DNA from: Marinomonas communis
Lineage (GTDB): Bacteria; Pseudomonadota; Gammaproteobacteria; Pseudomonadales; Marinomonadaceae
Reading direction: 5' to 3'
Length of the DNA stretch: 64,000 nucleotides
NCBI RefSeq assembly: GCF_004363305.1
Contig: NZ_SNZA01000006.1
Span: forward strand, 124,001-188,000
The notes below the pieces were generated by a model that searched no databases, was not told the origin of the DNA, and saw only the letters and a program-made list of their open reading frames with translations. Of this stretch, positions 1 to 11,000 are shown piece after piece. Both the position numbers and the translations under genes were made by a program. Each line of letters opens with the position of its first letter. The stretch's first letter is position 1.

Positions 1-263
1 CAGCACTGCCCTAGGGATGCGCCCAAAGGGTATTGCTCCAGCGTTTGAGAATCCTGTTCGCCCAATAGTAATTCACGAGCGCGAGCAATGGCTTTGAATT
101 CTAGATGCCCACCACCAATGGTGTCGTAGGTCTGCTCTGCGGTGACCACCATTTTACTCCCCGCCTCCCGTGGCGTAGAACCACGGGTGCCAATAATGGT
201 GACCATAACAAAGGCACAGCCTTGGCGCTGCAAGGCTGCCACTTGCTCTGCCCAACGAATCAT
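1..263 (-). CDS. xdhC: Xanthine dehydrogenase accessory protein XdhC (partial, N-terminal part)
   Basis: The N-terminal 87 residues are present; the gene runs off the left edge of the window. XdhC-type proteins bind molybdenum cofactor, help its sulfuration and insert it into XdhB. The visible part has the family's typical N-terminal pattern: GSTPREAGSKMVV, then IGGGHLE, then LGASLGQC, whose cysteine is conserved in the family. The ATG overlaps the xdhB stop codon by four bases (ATGA), so it is translationally coupled as the last visible gene of an xdhA-xdhB-xdhC operon. The identification is firm; the length and C-terminal Rossmann domain cannot be judged from here. Confidence 0.9.
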   Translation of the reverse strand, partial: MIRWAEQVAALQRQGCAFVMVTIIGTRGSTPREAGSKMVVTAEQTYDTIGGGHLEFKAIARARELLLGEQDSQTLEQYPLGASLGQC

Positions 264-2611
264 ACAGCCTCCTTTTGGCCCGCTGCACGAGTGGCCATCA
301 CGGCATTCAGTACACGCTCTGGTGTCGCAGGCGTATCCAATGGTGGACTGACGCGATAATCCGCTAGAGATGCAATCGCATCACGCAATGCTGACCAAAC
401 AGAGATCGCCAACATAAATGGCGGCTCACCGACGGCTTTGGAGTGATAAACGGTTTCTTCGTCGTTATCACGCTCAAACAAGTCTACGTTAAAACGTTTG
501 GGGGTATCACTGATCGCTGGGATTTTATAGGTCGCAGGCCCATTACTGGTCAGCACGCCTTTCTCGTTCCACTTCAATTCTTCAGTGGTGAGCCAGCCCA
601 TGCCTTGAATAAAGCCCCCTTCAATCTGACCTCGGTCGACGGCTGGGTTTAAGCTGCGCCCCACATCATGCAAGATATCCACCCCCACGACTTTGTACTC
701 ACCTGTTAATGTGTCCACCACTACTTCGGACACCGCCGCACCATTAGCAAAGTAGAAGAACGGGCGACCTTTGGCTTGCTCTCTGTCGTACCAGATTTTT
801 GGGGTTTTGTAGTAGCCTGTCGCAGACAAGGAAACACGGTTTACGTAAGCAAAGAGCGCCGCTTCGGCAAAGCTCATGGACTCAGATTGATCCCCCCAAT
901 GAATACGACCATTAGCAAAGCTGACGGTTTCAAGTGCACAGCCCTTTTGCTCAGCGATGCATTCTGCGATGCGCTGCTTCAACGTCAGCGCTGCATTCTT
1001 CGCCGCTTGACCGTTCAAATCTGTCCCGCTTGAAGCGGCCGTTGGCGAAGTATTAGGAACCTTATCCGTTCGCGTTGCGGTAATTTGGATTTCATTCGGA
1101 TCGATTGCCAAGGCTTCTGCAACGATCTGAATGATCTTGGTGTGCAGGCCTTGTCCCATCTCCGTGCCACCGTGGTTCACTTGAATGCTGCCATCGGTAT
1201 AAATGTGGATCAGAGCACCGGCTTGGTTCAAGTGTTGTAGAGTAAAGGAAATACCAAACTTCACTGGCGTCAGCGCCAAACCTCGTTTTAAGACACGACT
1301 GGTTTTATTCCACTGGGTGATTTCATCACGACGCTTGCGATAATCACTGGATTGCTCAAGCTGCTCAATCAGCTCTAATAAAACATTGTGCTCCACTGTT
1401 TGATGGTATGGCGTCGTATCACGCCCATCAGGACCATACAAATTGAGCTTACGCACATCGAGGGGATCTTTGCCGACTACACGTGCGATATCATCCATGG
1501 CCCGCTCAATGATCATCATCCCTTGTGGGCCACCAAAGCCGCGAAACGCGGTATGCGACACGGTATTGGTCATGCATCGATGACCCGCAATACTCACATC
1601 TGGCAGATAGTAAGCGTTGTCCGCATGGAACATGGCGCGATCCACTATCGCATCAGACAGATCCGCTGAGTGACCACAGTTACCCGCCACCATGATATCC
1701 GCCCCTTGAATCAGGCCTTGCTCATCAAAACCAATATCATAAGTGTTGTAAAACGGATGACGCTTACCGGTCATACTCATATCATCGACACGAGGTAAAC
1801 GCAGCCTCACCGGTTTGCCCGTTTTCAACACCAAGGCCGCTGCCATGCATGCCCAAGCGGCGGCTTGGCTTTCTTTCCCCCCAAAACCGCCACCCATACG
1901 ACGCATGTCCACGGTGATTCGGTTCACTGGCACAGCCAATACTTCCGCTACCAGCTTTTGCACTTCACTGGGGTGCTGAGTGGAGCTGTACACCAGCATG
2001 CCACCATCTTCAGCGGGTACCACCAGCGCCACTTGGCCTTCTAGATAAAAGTGTTCTTGGCCGCCGACATGTTGTTCCGCTTGTAAGCGGTGCGGGGCTT
2101 GCTCTAAGGCCTTAGACGCATCGCCGTGATGCATAAAATGTGAAGGTCGAACAAATTGCTTACGGGTTAGCGCTTCAGTCACCTCTAACAGAGGCGTTTG
2201 TGTTTCAAATTCAATCTTGGCTAGCTTTACGGCACGGCGCGCCTGTTGCTCTGTTTCAGCGACAACAACAAAGATGGGCTGGCCTTGGTATTTCACTTCG
2301 TCAGACGTCAAAATCGGATCACCACCGAACACCGCACCAATGTCCGTATGACCAGGGATATCTTCTACTAATAGTGTCTCAACCACCCCTTCGCTAGCTC
2401 TTACCGCCGATAAATCCAGTGATGTAATTCGGCCCTTGGCAATGGCACTGTAGCCTACAGCACCGTATAACGTGCCCCGTGGCTCCAGCATATCGTCAAC
2501 ATAGATAGCTTCACCTGCCACATGTTTCGGCGCACTTTCATGTTTGCGTGATACACCCGTTGCACCAATGGTTTGAAGGGCACTGTTTTGATTTGCGGTC
2601 AACTTACGCAT
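260..2611 (-). CDS. xdhB: Xanthine dehydrogenase, molybdopterin-binding large subunit
   Basis: 783 residues, normal for the bacterial XdhB chain. It carries the molybdenum centre that hydroxylates hypoxanthine and xanthine to urate in purine breakdown. Visible landmarks are the GGGFGGKES loop at about residues 240-248, FRGFGGPQG at about 356-364, and the GEPP segment near residue 730 that holds the catalytic glutamate of the xanthine oxidase family. The start overlaps the xdhA stop by eight bases (ATGCGTAA), with a strong GGAGGTGG ribosome site upstream. It forms an alpha2beta2-type complex with XdhA (FAD and two 2Fe-2S clusters). Other molybdenum hydroxylases share this fold, but the xdhABC gene order supports xanthine dehydrogenase. 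Confidence 0.95.
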   Translation of the reverse strand: MRKLTANQNSALQTIGATGVSRKHESAPKHVAGEAIYVDDMLEPRGTLYGAVGYSAIAKGRITSLDLSAVRASEGVVETLLVEDIPGHTDIGAVFGGDPILTSDEVKYQGQPIFVVVAETEQQARRAVKLAKIEFETQTPLLEVTEALTRKQFVRPSHFMHHGDASKALEQAPHRLQAEQHVGGQEHFYLEGQVALVVPAEDGGMLVYSSTQHPSEVQKLVAEVLAVPVNRITVDMRRMGGGFGGKESQAAAWACMAAALVLKTGKPVRLRLPRVDDMSMTGKRHPFYNTYDIGFDEQGLIQGADIMVAGNCGHSADLSDAIVDRAMFHADNAYYLPDVSIAGHRCMTNTVSHTAFRGFGGPQGMMIIERAMDDIARVVGKDPLDVRKLNLYGPDGRDTTPYHQTVEHNVLLELIEQLEQSSDYRKRRDEITQWNKTSRVLKRGLALTPVKFGISFTLQHLNQAGALIHIYTDGSIQVNHGGTEMGQGLHTKIIQIVAEALAIDPNEIQITATRTDKVPNTSPTAASSGTDLNGQAAKNAALTLKQRIAECIAEQKGCALETVSFANGRIHWGDQSESMSFAEAALFAYVNRVSLSATGYYKTPKIWYDREQAKGRPFFYFANGAAVSEVVVDTLTGEYKVVGVDILHDVGRSLNPAVDRGQIEGGFIQGMGWLTTEELKWNEKGVLTSNGPATYKIPAISDTPKRFNVDLFERDNDEETVYHSKAVGEPPFMLAISVWSALRDAIASLADYRVSPPLDTPATPERVLNAVMATRAAGQKEAV

Positions 2612-4055
2612 ACTGCACCACCTCCATGATTTGATTGGAATTTTCTTGTTCAGAATCGTGTTCTAGAACGGCACGCAGCAATAGATTTTGCGCCACTTGC
2701 AGGCGATAAGTACCGGTTGCACGAACATCATCAATTGGACTGAAGTCCTGGCTTAAGGCTTGTTGCGCAGCGATAATTCCTGGTTCGGTAAAGGGCTGAC
2801 CGATCAAGGCTTTCTCTGCATGTAAAGCGCGTGCAGGCGTTGCCGCCATGCCGCCAAAACCAAGACGTGCATCGGTGACTACGCCATCTTTCAGTGCGAT
2901 TGAAAACGCTGCACACACGGCTGAGATATCATCATCTAGACGTTTTGAGATTTTATAGACACACAACGTTCGCTCTGATTGCAGTGGAATTTCAATGCTT
3001 TCAATAAACCCAGCAGGTGGTAACTTAGTTTGACGATATCCAGTAAAGAAATCACTGATCGGTATCGCCTCTCGTCCGGCAGGACTTCTTAGGTGCAATA
3101 CAGCATCCAACGCCAATAACACGGGTGGCGTATCACCAATCGGCGAGGCATTGGCCACATTACCACCCAAGGTACCTTGGTTACGTACTTGCAAAGAGCC
3201 TAAGCGCTCTAATAACGAAGCGAAGGGAAGGAAGTGCTTATGCAATAAAGATTCGGCATCACTATAAGACACCGCGGCGCCGATTGTGATGTTGTGCTCC
3301 GTTTCTTCAAGTTGCATGAGTTCCGCTACTCGGCCAGTGTAAATAATCACCTCTGGCTGCTGTAACTGCTGAGTGATCGACAATGAAAAGTCAGTCCCCC
3401 CTGCCAATAGCTTTGCCTCAGGGTAGTCTGTTAATGACTGCAACAGCGCATCACTCGACGTTGGAATTAGAAACTGACGGCTGCCATCCAGTAATGAGCC
3501 GCTTGGCTGTTGAGCTAAAATCGTCTGTAAACGGGAAATGGTCTGGGCTTCTTTTTCAGAAAAGGCATCGTTGCTCCCCTGCCCCGCCAGACTTAGTGCC
3601 GCATCAATAATTGGGCGGTAGCCAGTACAACGACAAAGGTTTCCGGCAAGCGCTTGCTCAACATCAGCCCGAGTCGGCTCCGAACAGTTTTTATAAAGGA
3701 AGAACATCGACATGATAAAGCCGGGGGTACAAAAGCCACACTGAGAACCGTGTAAATCCACCATGGCTTGCTGTACTGGATGTAACGCCCCTTGCTGTTT
3801 TAGATGCTCAACCGTAATCAATTGCTTGCCATGCAAACTACCAAGAAGCGTAATACAGCTATTAATATTACGGTATTGCAGACGTCCTTCAGTGACTTCA
3901 GCCAACACTACGGTACAAGCACCACAGTCTCCTGATGCACAGCCTTCTTTGGTGCCCCGCTGCTCGGCTTTGGTGCGTAAGTATTCCAGTACGGTGGTGT
4001 GCGGTGCACATTGCTCAATGGACACCATTTGATCGTTCATCAAAAAACGAATCAT
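2604..4055 (-). CDS. xdhA: Xanthine dehydrogenase, FeS/FAD small subunit
   Basis: 483 residues with an N-terminal ferredoxin-like domain, a second FeS domain and a FAD-binding domain. The plant-type 2Fe-2S cysteines are visible at C39, C44, C47 and C67. The second cluster's cysteines are at C106, C109, C141 and C143 (pattern CGFC and CRC). The FAD domain begins near residue 210 (LLAGGTDFSL) and includes LGGNVANASPIGD. This subunit passes electrons from the molybdenum site to NAD+. It is the first gene of the operon; the 186 bases upstream contain two palindromes, one of them a perfect 18-mer that may be its operator. Confidence 0.95.
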   Translation of the reverse strand: MIRFLMNDQMVSIEQCAPHTTVLEYLRTKAEQRGTKEGCASGDCGACTVVLAEVTEGRLQYRNINSCITLLGSLHGKQLITVEHLKQQGALHPVQQAMVDLHGSQCGFCTPGFIMSMFFLYKNCSEPTRADVEQALAGNLCRCTGYRPIIDAALSLAGQGSNDAFSEKEAQTISRLQTILAQQPSGSLLDGSRQFLIPTSSDALLQSLTDYPEAKLLAGGTDFSLSITQQLQQPEVIIYTGRVAELMQLEETEHNITIGAAVSYSDAESLLHKHFLPFASLLERLGSLQVRNQGTLGGNVANASPIGDTPPVLLALDAVLHLRSPAGREAIPISDFFTGYRQTKLPPAGFIESIEIPLQSERTLCVYKISKRLDDDISAVCAAFSIALKDGVVTDARLGFGGMAATPARALHAEKALIGQPFTEPGIIAAQQALSQDFSPIDDVRATGTYRLQVAQNLLLRAVLEHDSEQENSNQIMEVVQYA

Positions 4056-4198
4056 ATCTCTCTACTCCTAATCTCAAACAAAGCCTTCCAACATGCTTTG
4101 ATTGCTTAGTGTCTGATTTTTAAGCATTTCCAATGGACAAAAAGCCATCAGGGAAAGCCCCATCAGCACACTTAATTATGCTTTATTAGGATAGAGTA

Positions 4199-4211
4199 GC
4201 AGGAATCCTGC
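4199..4211. promoter_or_regulatory. Odd palindrome GCAGGAATCCTGC upstream of xdhA
   Basis: Six-base arms GCAGGA and TCCTGC around one central base, five bases from the larger palindrome at 4216-4233. It could be part of a regulatory region for xdhABC or a short hairpin at the 3' end of the M23 peptidase transcript. There is no thymine run, so it is not a good intrinsic terminator. Confidence 0.35.
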
Positions 4212-4215
4212 CAAA

Positions 4216-4233
4216 TTTAACCGATCGGTTAAA
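4216..4233. promoter_or_regulatory. 18-bp perfect palindrome, candidate operator for xdhABC
   Basis: TTTAACCGATCGGTTAAA is identical to its reverse complement. It lies about 160 bases upstream of the xdhA start and 8 bases after the M23 peptidase stop. Even palindromes with an AACCGNNCGGTT core are typical of TetR-type homodimer sites (known of the family). No regulator gene adjoins it in this window, so the binding protein is unknown. Confidence 0.5.
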
Positions 4234-4241
4234 GTTTATGC

Positions 4242-4796
4242 TTATCGAGGATCTGTAATAACGGGAGCAAGGTATTCAATCGGGTTAAGCCAATTGGCTT
4301 TTTGTTCACCTAGCGTCGAATCATCGATACGAGACTCATCGGCAAACACCAGACGAATGCCATAATGTAAATGCGGCGGCTTACCTTGCGCGTTGCCGGA
4401 GCTGCCAACGGTGCCAATCTGCGTACCCGCTTCGACATAGCGCCCTAGATTTTCTTCAATGGAGTCGAGGTGAGCGTAATAATGCATACGCCAATTAGGC
4501 CCAAGCGCCCAGATGTTCTTTCCACCACGTCGGCTATCGTTGATAGATAAAATAATGTGATTGGTCGCTGCAACGACAGGCGTGCCCCGTTCGGCAAAGA
4601 TATCCATGCCCTTGTGGACGAGAGATTCACCCCATGGTTCATACCAAAACGTTTCTGGGTGCCAGTCACGAGGTGTTGCACCGACCACCGGCATAACGAT
4701 TGGCTCTTGCCAATTTTCGTGAGCCTGCCAAACCGCACCGGCGCCCCCAAGAGCGCCGACTATTAGCACACCGGTAACGATCAATGTTTTGCTCAT
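4242..4796 (-). CDS. Membrane-anchored M23 (LytM-type) metallopeptidase
   Basis: 184 residues with an N-terminal hydrophobic segment (about residues 3-22) that is a signal anchor or signal peptide, followed by a zinc peptidase domain. The LytM ligand set is complete: H61 and D65 in HKGMD, the catalytic-type H109 in HYYAHLD, and H142/H144 in PHLHYG. M23 enzymes cut peptide cross-links of peptidoglycan in the periplasm. The protein is small and has no LysM or coiled-coil domain, so it is not NlpD- or EnvC-like. A good ribosome site (AAAGGAG) precedes the ATG. The gene lies 107 bases downstream of a ParA-type gene on the same strand; a functional link is not evident. Confidence 0.85.
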   Translation of the reverse strand: MSKTLIVTGVLIVGALGGAGAVWQAHENWQEPIVMPVVGATPRDWHPETFWYEPWGESLVHKGMDIFAERGTPVVAATNHIILSINDSRRGGKNIWALGPNWRMHYYAHLDSIEENLGRYVEAGTQIGTVGSSGNAQGKPPHLHYGIRLVFADESRIDDSTLGEQKANWLNPIEYLAPVITDPR

Positions 4797-4903
4797 GATG
4801 GACTCCTTTGAAATAGGCGTCCTATCACTATCCCTAGACGCTTCCTGTTTCTCAAGGCGAAATAAGGAAGCGCTGTGATCTAACTTTGAAAGCTACTTAA
4901 GGA

Positions 4904-5587
4904 TCATTCTAGGAAGGCAAGCTGTTCATAAGCGTTGCGCAGCCACACTTTCATGCGCTGGCGTTCAGCAATATTCATTAGGCTGCGGTTATTGGCCACC
5001 GCCCAAAAGCTGCTGTTGTTGAAATCGATCTTCTGAGTCAGCTTACTTTGCAGCTTAGGTAACTCAATGATGAACGCATCACGTTGCTGAGCTTTTTTGA
5101 AGGTATCTGATTTTTGGAAACGAGAGAAGTCAGTACCGCGCCCCAAGTTTTGTACCACAATAAACTCAAGCTCTGGTTGCTGGTAACGCTCTAGTAGTTG
5201 ATCAAGTAGCAACACTGAGTCGGCACCGTCGTCCATCACATGCCATAGGCAAACCTGGTAATCCATTTCATCCAATAAACCAAATACATCTGTGTCATCA
5301 ATCCAGTCACCTAAAGGCCTTGCGGCCTGTGCGGCTAGATCGATGATTAAATCCTTATCTGGGTTGGCTTCCATTGCTTCCAACAGACCATCAAGACTGT
5401 CTTCTTCGCCAATTACGACCGGTGAAGCAAAATCACTGTAAAAGCGAGAAAACGTGCCGTGTGACGCATCGCAGTCGAAACCTAAAAATGGCAGTTCATG
5501 GTCAATGTAGTATTGCGCCAACAAACGCGCCGTCATTGATTTGCCTACACCACCTTTTTCACCACCGACGAAATGTACCTTACCCAT
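4904..5587 (-). CDS. ParA/MinD-family P-loop ATPase without a ParB partner
   Basis: 227 residues from the ATG at 5587, chosen because AGGGAG lies just upstream; a longer in-frame start at 5662 has no such support and adds a non-conserved stretch. The deviant Walker A motif GGEKGGVGKSM is at residues 8-18 with the signature lysine K11, followed by FDCDASHGTF around residue 35. Family members are ATP-dependent dimers that partition or position cargo. There is no parB, minE or conjugation gene nearby, so the cargo is unknown. It may also be related to plasmid-type nucleotide-binding proteins. The family call is safe; the function is not known. Confidence 0.8.
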   Translation of the reverse strand: MGKVHFVGGEKGGVGKSMTARLLAQYYIDHELPFLGFDCDASHGTFSRFYSDFASPVVIGEEDSLDGLLEAMEANPDKDLIIDLAAQAARPLGDWIDDTDVFGLLDEMDYQVCLWHVMDDGADSVLLLDQLLERYQQPELEFIVVQNLGRGTDFSRFQKSDTFKKAQQRDAFIIELPKLQSKLTQKIDFNNSSFWAVANNRSLMNIAERQRMKVWLRNAYEQLAFLE

Positions 5588-5775
5588 GTATCGCTCCCTG
5601 TTTGAATGGTTCACAGCCTGACTATACGCATGGCTGTATGACGGGATGATGGCCCCGTGCAATAAACATACAGAGAAGCGCTATAAATAGGAATGCGTGA
5701 AACCAAGTATTCACATGACTTTTGCGTTTATTCACGCCATGTCATAAACACACACTGAAAATCGCTACAAAGTCA

Positions 5776-6438
5776 CTAATGCGGCGCGTTACGCTCGGCT
5801 GGCGCCGCTTGAAAAGCCGCACTTTTCTGGAATGGATCAGACCGATGGCGCTGCTTGGTAGAGGCTTCAGCCCACCAAATCAATTGATGGAAAGTACGCG
5901 CAAAATAGTCCTGCCAATCACTGGCTTCACTGTCTTTGAGTATTGCTCCAGACTCATCCAATACCTCTTGCGCTTTGGGCACATGGATCATCGCTGAAAC
6001 AGGCAAACAACCTAGCTCCCCTAAGAAGGTTCGCATCCCCACGGCGGCACGCATTCCGCCCCACTGACCAGCAGAATAAGTAACGATCGCACTGGGTTTA
6101 AAAGAGAACAATGAGCTACCAAAGTGGTTCAACAGGTTCGCTAACGCCGGACTCATGGAATGGTTGTACTCGGGACTCACCATGACATAGCCATCCGCTT
6201 GCTGGATTTTATCTGCCAACGCGTCTAAATCCTGTGGCACTTTGCTTTTTGCGTAAGCAAAGTGAGGCTTAAAAATCGGACCTTGGGCGTAATCAAGAGG
6301 ATCAATCAGCTCAAAACTGTGCTCAGGATAGATATTGGAGAGGATGTTGAGGCAGGATTGAGCAACACGCTCACCCAACCGCGCAGGACGCGGTGGGGTT
6401 GAGGTTCTTACGGAACCTAAGAAAATAAGAAACTTCAT
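5776..6438 (-). CDS. NADPH-dependent FMN reductase family protein
   Basis: 220 residues with a flavodoxin-like fold: N-terminal FLGSVRTSTPPRPARLGERV phosphate loop and SPEYNHSMSPALANLLNHF in the middle, both typical of NADPH-dependent FMN/quinone reductases (PF03358). Such cytosolic enzymes reduce FMN, quinones or azo compounds. The start at 6438 places the family's beta-1 strand at the N-terminus; a longer reading frame upstream would run through the gltD terminator. Only about 22 bases separate the ATG from that terminator, leaving no room for a normal promoter outside it. Expression therefore probably depends on read-through or a promoter inside gltD. Confidence 0.85.
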   Translation of the reverse strand: MKFLIFLGSVRTSTPPRPARLGERVAQSCLNILSNIYPEHSFELIDPLDYAQGPIFKPHFAYAKSKVPQDLDALADKIQQADGYVMVSPEYNHSMSPALANLLNHFGSSLFSFKPSAIVTYSAGQWGGMRAAVGMRTFLGELGCLPVSAMIHVPKAQEVLDESGAILKDSEASDWQDYFARTFHQLIWWAEASTKQRHRSDPFQKSAAFQAAPAERNAPH

Positions 6439-6460
6439 CTGAACCCACTTTGCAACGGTT

Positions 6461-6490
6461 AAAAAAAAGCCCCTATCAAAGATAGGGGCT
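6461..6490 (-). terminator. Intrinsic terminator of gltBD
   Basis: Ten-base stem AGCCCCTATC / GATAGGGGCT with a three-base loop, followed on the minus strand by a run of eight thymines. It begins 38 bases after the gltD stop codon. Confidence 0.92.
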
Positions 6491-6528
6491 GAGATGAGAC
6501 ACCACAAGCGTGGGTCACATGACGAATC

Positions 6529-7956
<1,428 letters not shown>

Positions 7957-7968
7957 CTATCTCCTGTG

Positions 7969-7985
7969 GCCGCGCTCAGCGCGGC
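7969..7985 (-). other. Hairpin between gltB and gltD
   Basis: GCCGCGC / GCGCGGC, a perfect seven-base stem with a three-base loop. On the minus strand it ends two bases before the CAGGAGA ribosome site of gltD. It has no thymine run, so it is more likely an mRNA-stability or translation-tuning hairpin than a terminator. Confidence 0.55.
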
Positions 7986-8033
7986 ACTCTCTCAAATGGG
8001 TCAAACTGGGTTAGGAACGTTCTTCTCTAAAGC

Positions 8034-11000
8034 TTATTCAGGACGCTGACGAGTGTTCGCCAACAACTGACCTAAGCTTGCTGCTTTTGGTTTCACTAAC
8101 CAGAACTTACCGATGTAGTCGTAGAAGTTTTCTAGGATCTCACGGCCCCACTCGCTATCAGTTTCGCGAACATATTCTTCGATCACGCTGCGTAAGTGCG
8201 AACGGTATTCTTCAGTCAATTCTGTACCTACGCGTTGGATTTCCACCAACTCGTGGTTGTACTTGTCTACGAAGGTACGGTCTAAGTCGAGTACGTAAGC
8301 AAAACCACCGGTCATACCTGCACCGAAGTTGTAGCCTGTGCTACCTAGCACCGTTACCAGACCACCTGTCATGTATTCACAACAGTGATCCCCTGCGCCT
8401 TCGATCACCGCATGAACACCTGAGTTACGTACGCCGAAACGTTCACCTGCTGTTCCAGCCGCGAATAACTTACCTCCGGTCGCACCGTATAGACAGGTGT
8501 TACCAATGATCGCTGATTCTTGAGACTCAAACGCCGAACCTTTTGGTGGACGAACAACTAGCTTACCGCCAGTCATACCTTTACCCACGTAGTCGTTGGC
8601 ATCACCTTCTAGGTACATGTGCAATCCACCAGCGTTCCATACACCGAATGATTGGCCCGCTGTGCCTTTCAGGCGCAAAGTTAATGGCGCATCAACCATG
8701 CCTTGGTTGCCGTAGCGCTTGGCAATTTCACCAGATAGACGAGCACCGATAGAACGGTCGCAGTTGGTCACGTTGAACTCGAACTCGCCACCTTCTTTCT
8801 CTTCCACTACCTCTTTAACGGTCTCCCACATTTTCTCAGCCAATAGGCCTTTATCATGAGGCGGGTTAAACGGTACTTGGCAGAATTGAGGCTTGTCTGC
8901 TGGGATCGCATCGTTGTTCAAAATTGGCGATAGATCCAAGTTTGCTTGCTTAGACGTTTCACCTGGTAGCAAGGTCAGTAGATCGGTACGACCAATCAAT
9001 TCCGCCATGCTAGAAACACCCAACTTCGCCATCCATTGACGCGTGTCTTCAGCCATAAAGCGGAAGAAGTTCTTAATCATTTCAACGGTGCCGATGAAGT
9101 GCTCTTCACGCAACTTGTCGTCTTGTGTTGCTACACCTGTCGCACAGTTGTTCAAGTGACAGATTCGTAGGAACTTACAGCCCATTGCCACCATTGGTGT
9201 GGTACCAAAGCCGAAGCTCTCTGCACCTAGGATCGCAGCTTTCACCACATCCAGACCCGTTTTCAAACCACCGTCTGTTTGCAGACGAATCTTGCCACGC
9301 AGATCGTTAGCACGAAGAGCTTGCTGTGCTTCCGCTAAACCTAGCTCCCATGGAGAGCCCGCATGACGGATCGATGTGATTGGGGATGCCGCGGTACCAC
9401 CGTCGTAACCAGAAATAGTGATTAAGTCAGCGTAGGCTTTAGCAACACCAGCAGCGATCGTTCCAACACCTGGCTCAGATACCAGTTTCACTGATACTAG
9501 GGCGTCTGGGTTTACTTGTTTCAAGTCGAAGATCAGCTGTGCCAAGTCTTCGATTGAGTAAATATCGTGGTGTGGTGGTGGTGAAATCAGGGTCACACCT
9601 GGTACCGCGTAACGTAGACGAGCAATCAAACCGTTTACTTTACCACCTGGTAGCTGACCACCTTCACCTGGCTTCGCACCTTGAGCAACTTTTATCTGCA
9701 GCACTTCTGCGTTCACAAGGTATTCTGGTGTCACACCAAAACGGCCCGATGCGATTTGCTTAATCTTAGAGCGACGTTCTGTACCGTGACGAGCTGGGTC
9801 TTCACCACCCTCACCAGAGTTTGAACGACAGCCCAACTCATTCATTGCTTGTGCTAGTGCTTCGTGGGCTTCTGGAGACAATGCACCAAGAGACATACCG
9901 GCCGAGTCAAAGCGTGGCAGGATAGCTTCGATTGGTTCAACCTTGTCCAAAGCAATCTCTTTCACGTCTTCTTTGATGCCAAATAAGTCACGTAACATCG
10001 AAGCAGGACGCGTGTTAACTAACTCTGCGTACTTAGAGAAATCTTCGAATTTACCACTGCTCACAGAGGTTTGTAGGTTACGAACCACATCTGGGTTAAA
10101 GGCATGGTATTCCGCATCGTGTACGTATTTTAGGTAACCGCCTTGCTGGATTGGCTTACGCGCTTTCCAAGCGTTCGCAGCAATACTTGCTTGCTCACGT
10201 TGGAAATCTTCAAACGTGGCACCCTGGATACGGCTTGGCACACCTTTGAAACATAGATCAACCACTTTGCTATCTAGGCCGACTGCTTCAAACAGCTGCG
10301 CACCACGGTAGGAAGCAATCGTAGAGATACCCATCTTAGACATGATTTTCATCAGGCCTTTGTTGATACCTTTACGGTATTTCTGGTGACAAGAAATCGG
10401 ATCACCTAACACTTCACCTTTATCGATCATATCGTTGATCAAACGGTAAGATAGGTATGGGTAAACCGCTGTCGCACCAAAGCCTAGTAACACGGCGAAT
10501 TGGTGTGGATCACGCGCAAAACCTGTATCTGCGATGATATTTGAATCACAGCGCAAGCCCACTTCAGTCAAGTGGTGGTGTACCGCACCTACAGCCATTG
10601 GCGCAGGAATCGGCAGCTGACCTTTTTCGAACTCACGGTCCGTCAATACCACAATCACTGCACCATTACGTACGACTTCTTCGGCACTGATTTTTAAGTT
10701 ACGAACCGCTTGTTCTAAGCTAATTTCGTCAGGATTGTATGTAGTGTTCAAACGTACTAGGCGGAAACGATGATCGTCCAACGCTAATAGTCGGCTGTAC
10801 TTACGAGCAGACAAGATTGGCGATGACAAGATAATACGATTAGCGTGCTTAGGCGTTTCTTCAAACAAGTTACGTTCAACACCGATCAATGTCTCAAGGG
10901 ACATTACAACCGACTCACGTAGTGGGTCGATTGGTGGGTTGGTTACTTGAGCAAACTTCTGACGGAAGTAGTCTGATACCGGACGAGTTTGGCTCGACAT

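Noticed and set aside
8078..8509. 143-codon open frame on the plus strand
   Set aside because: Antisense shadow of the gltB 3' end; translation has no recognisable domain.
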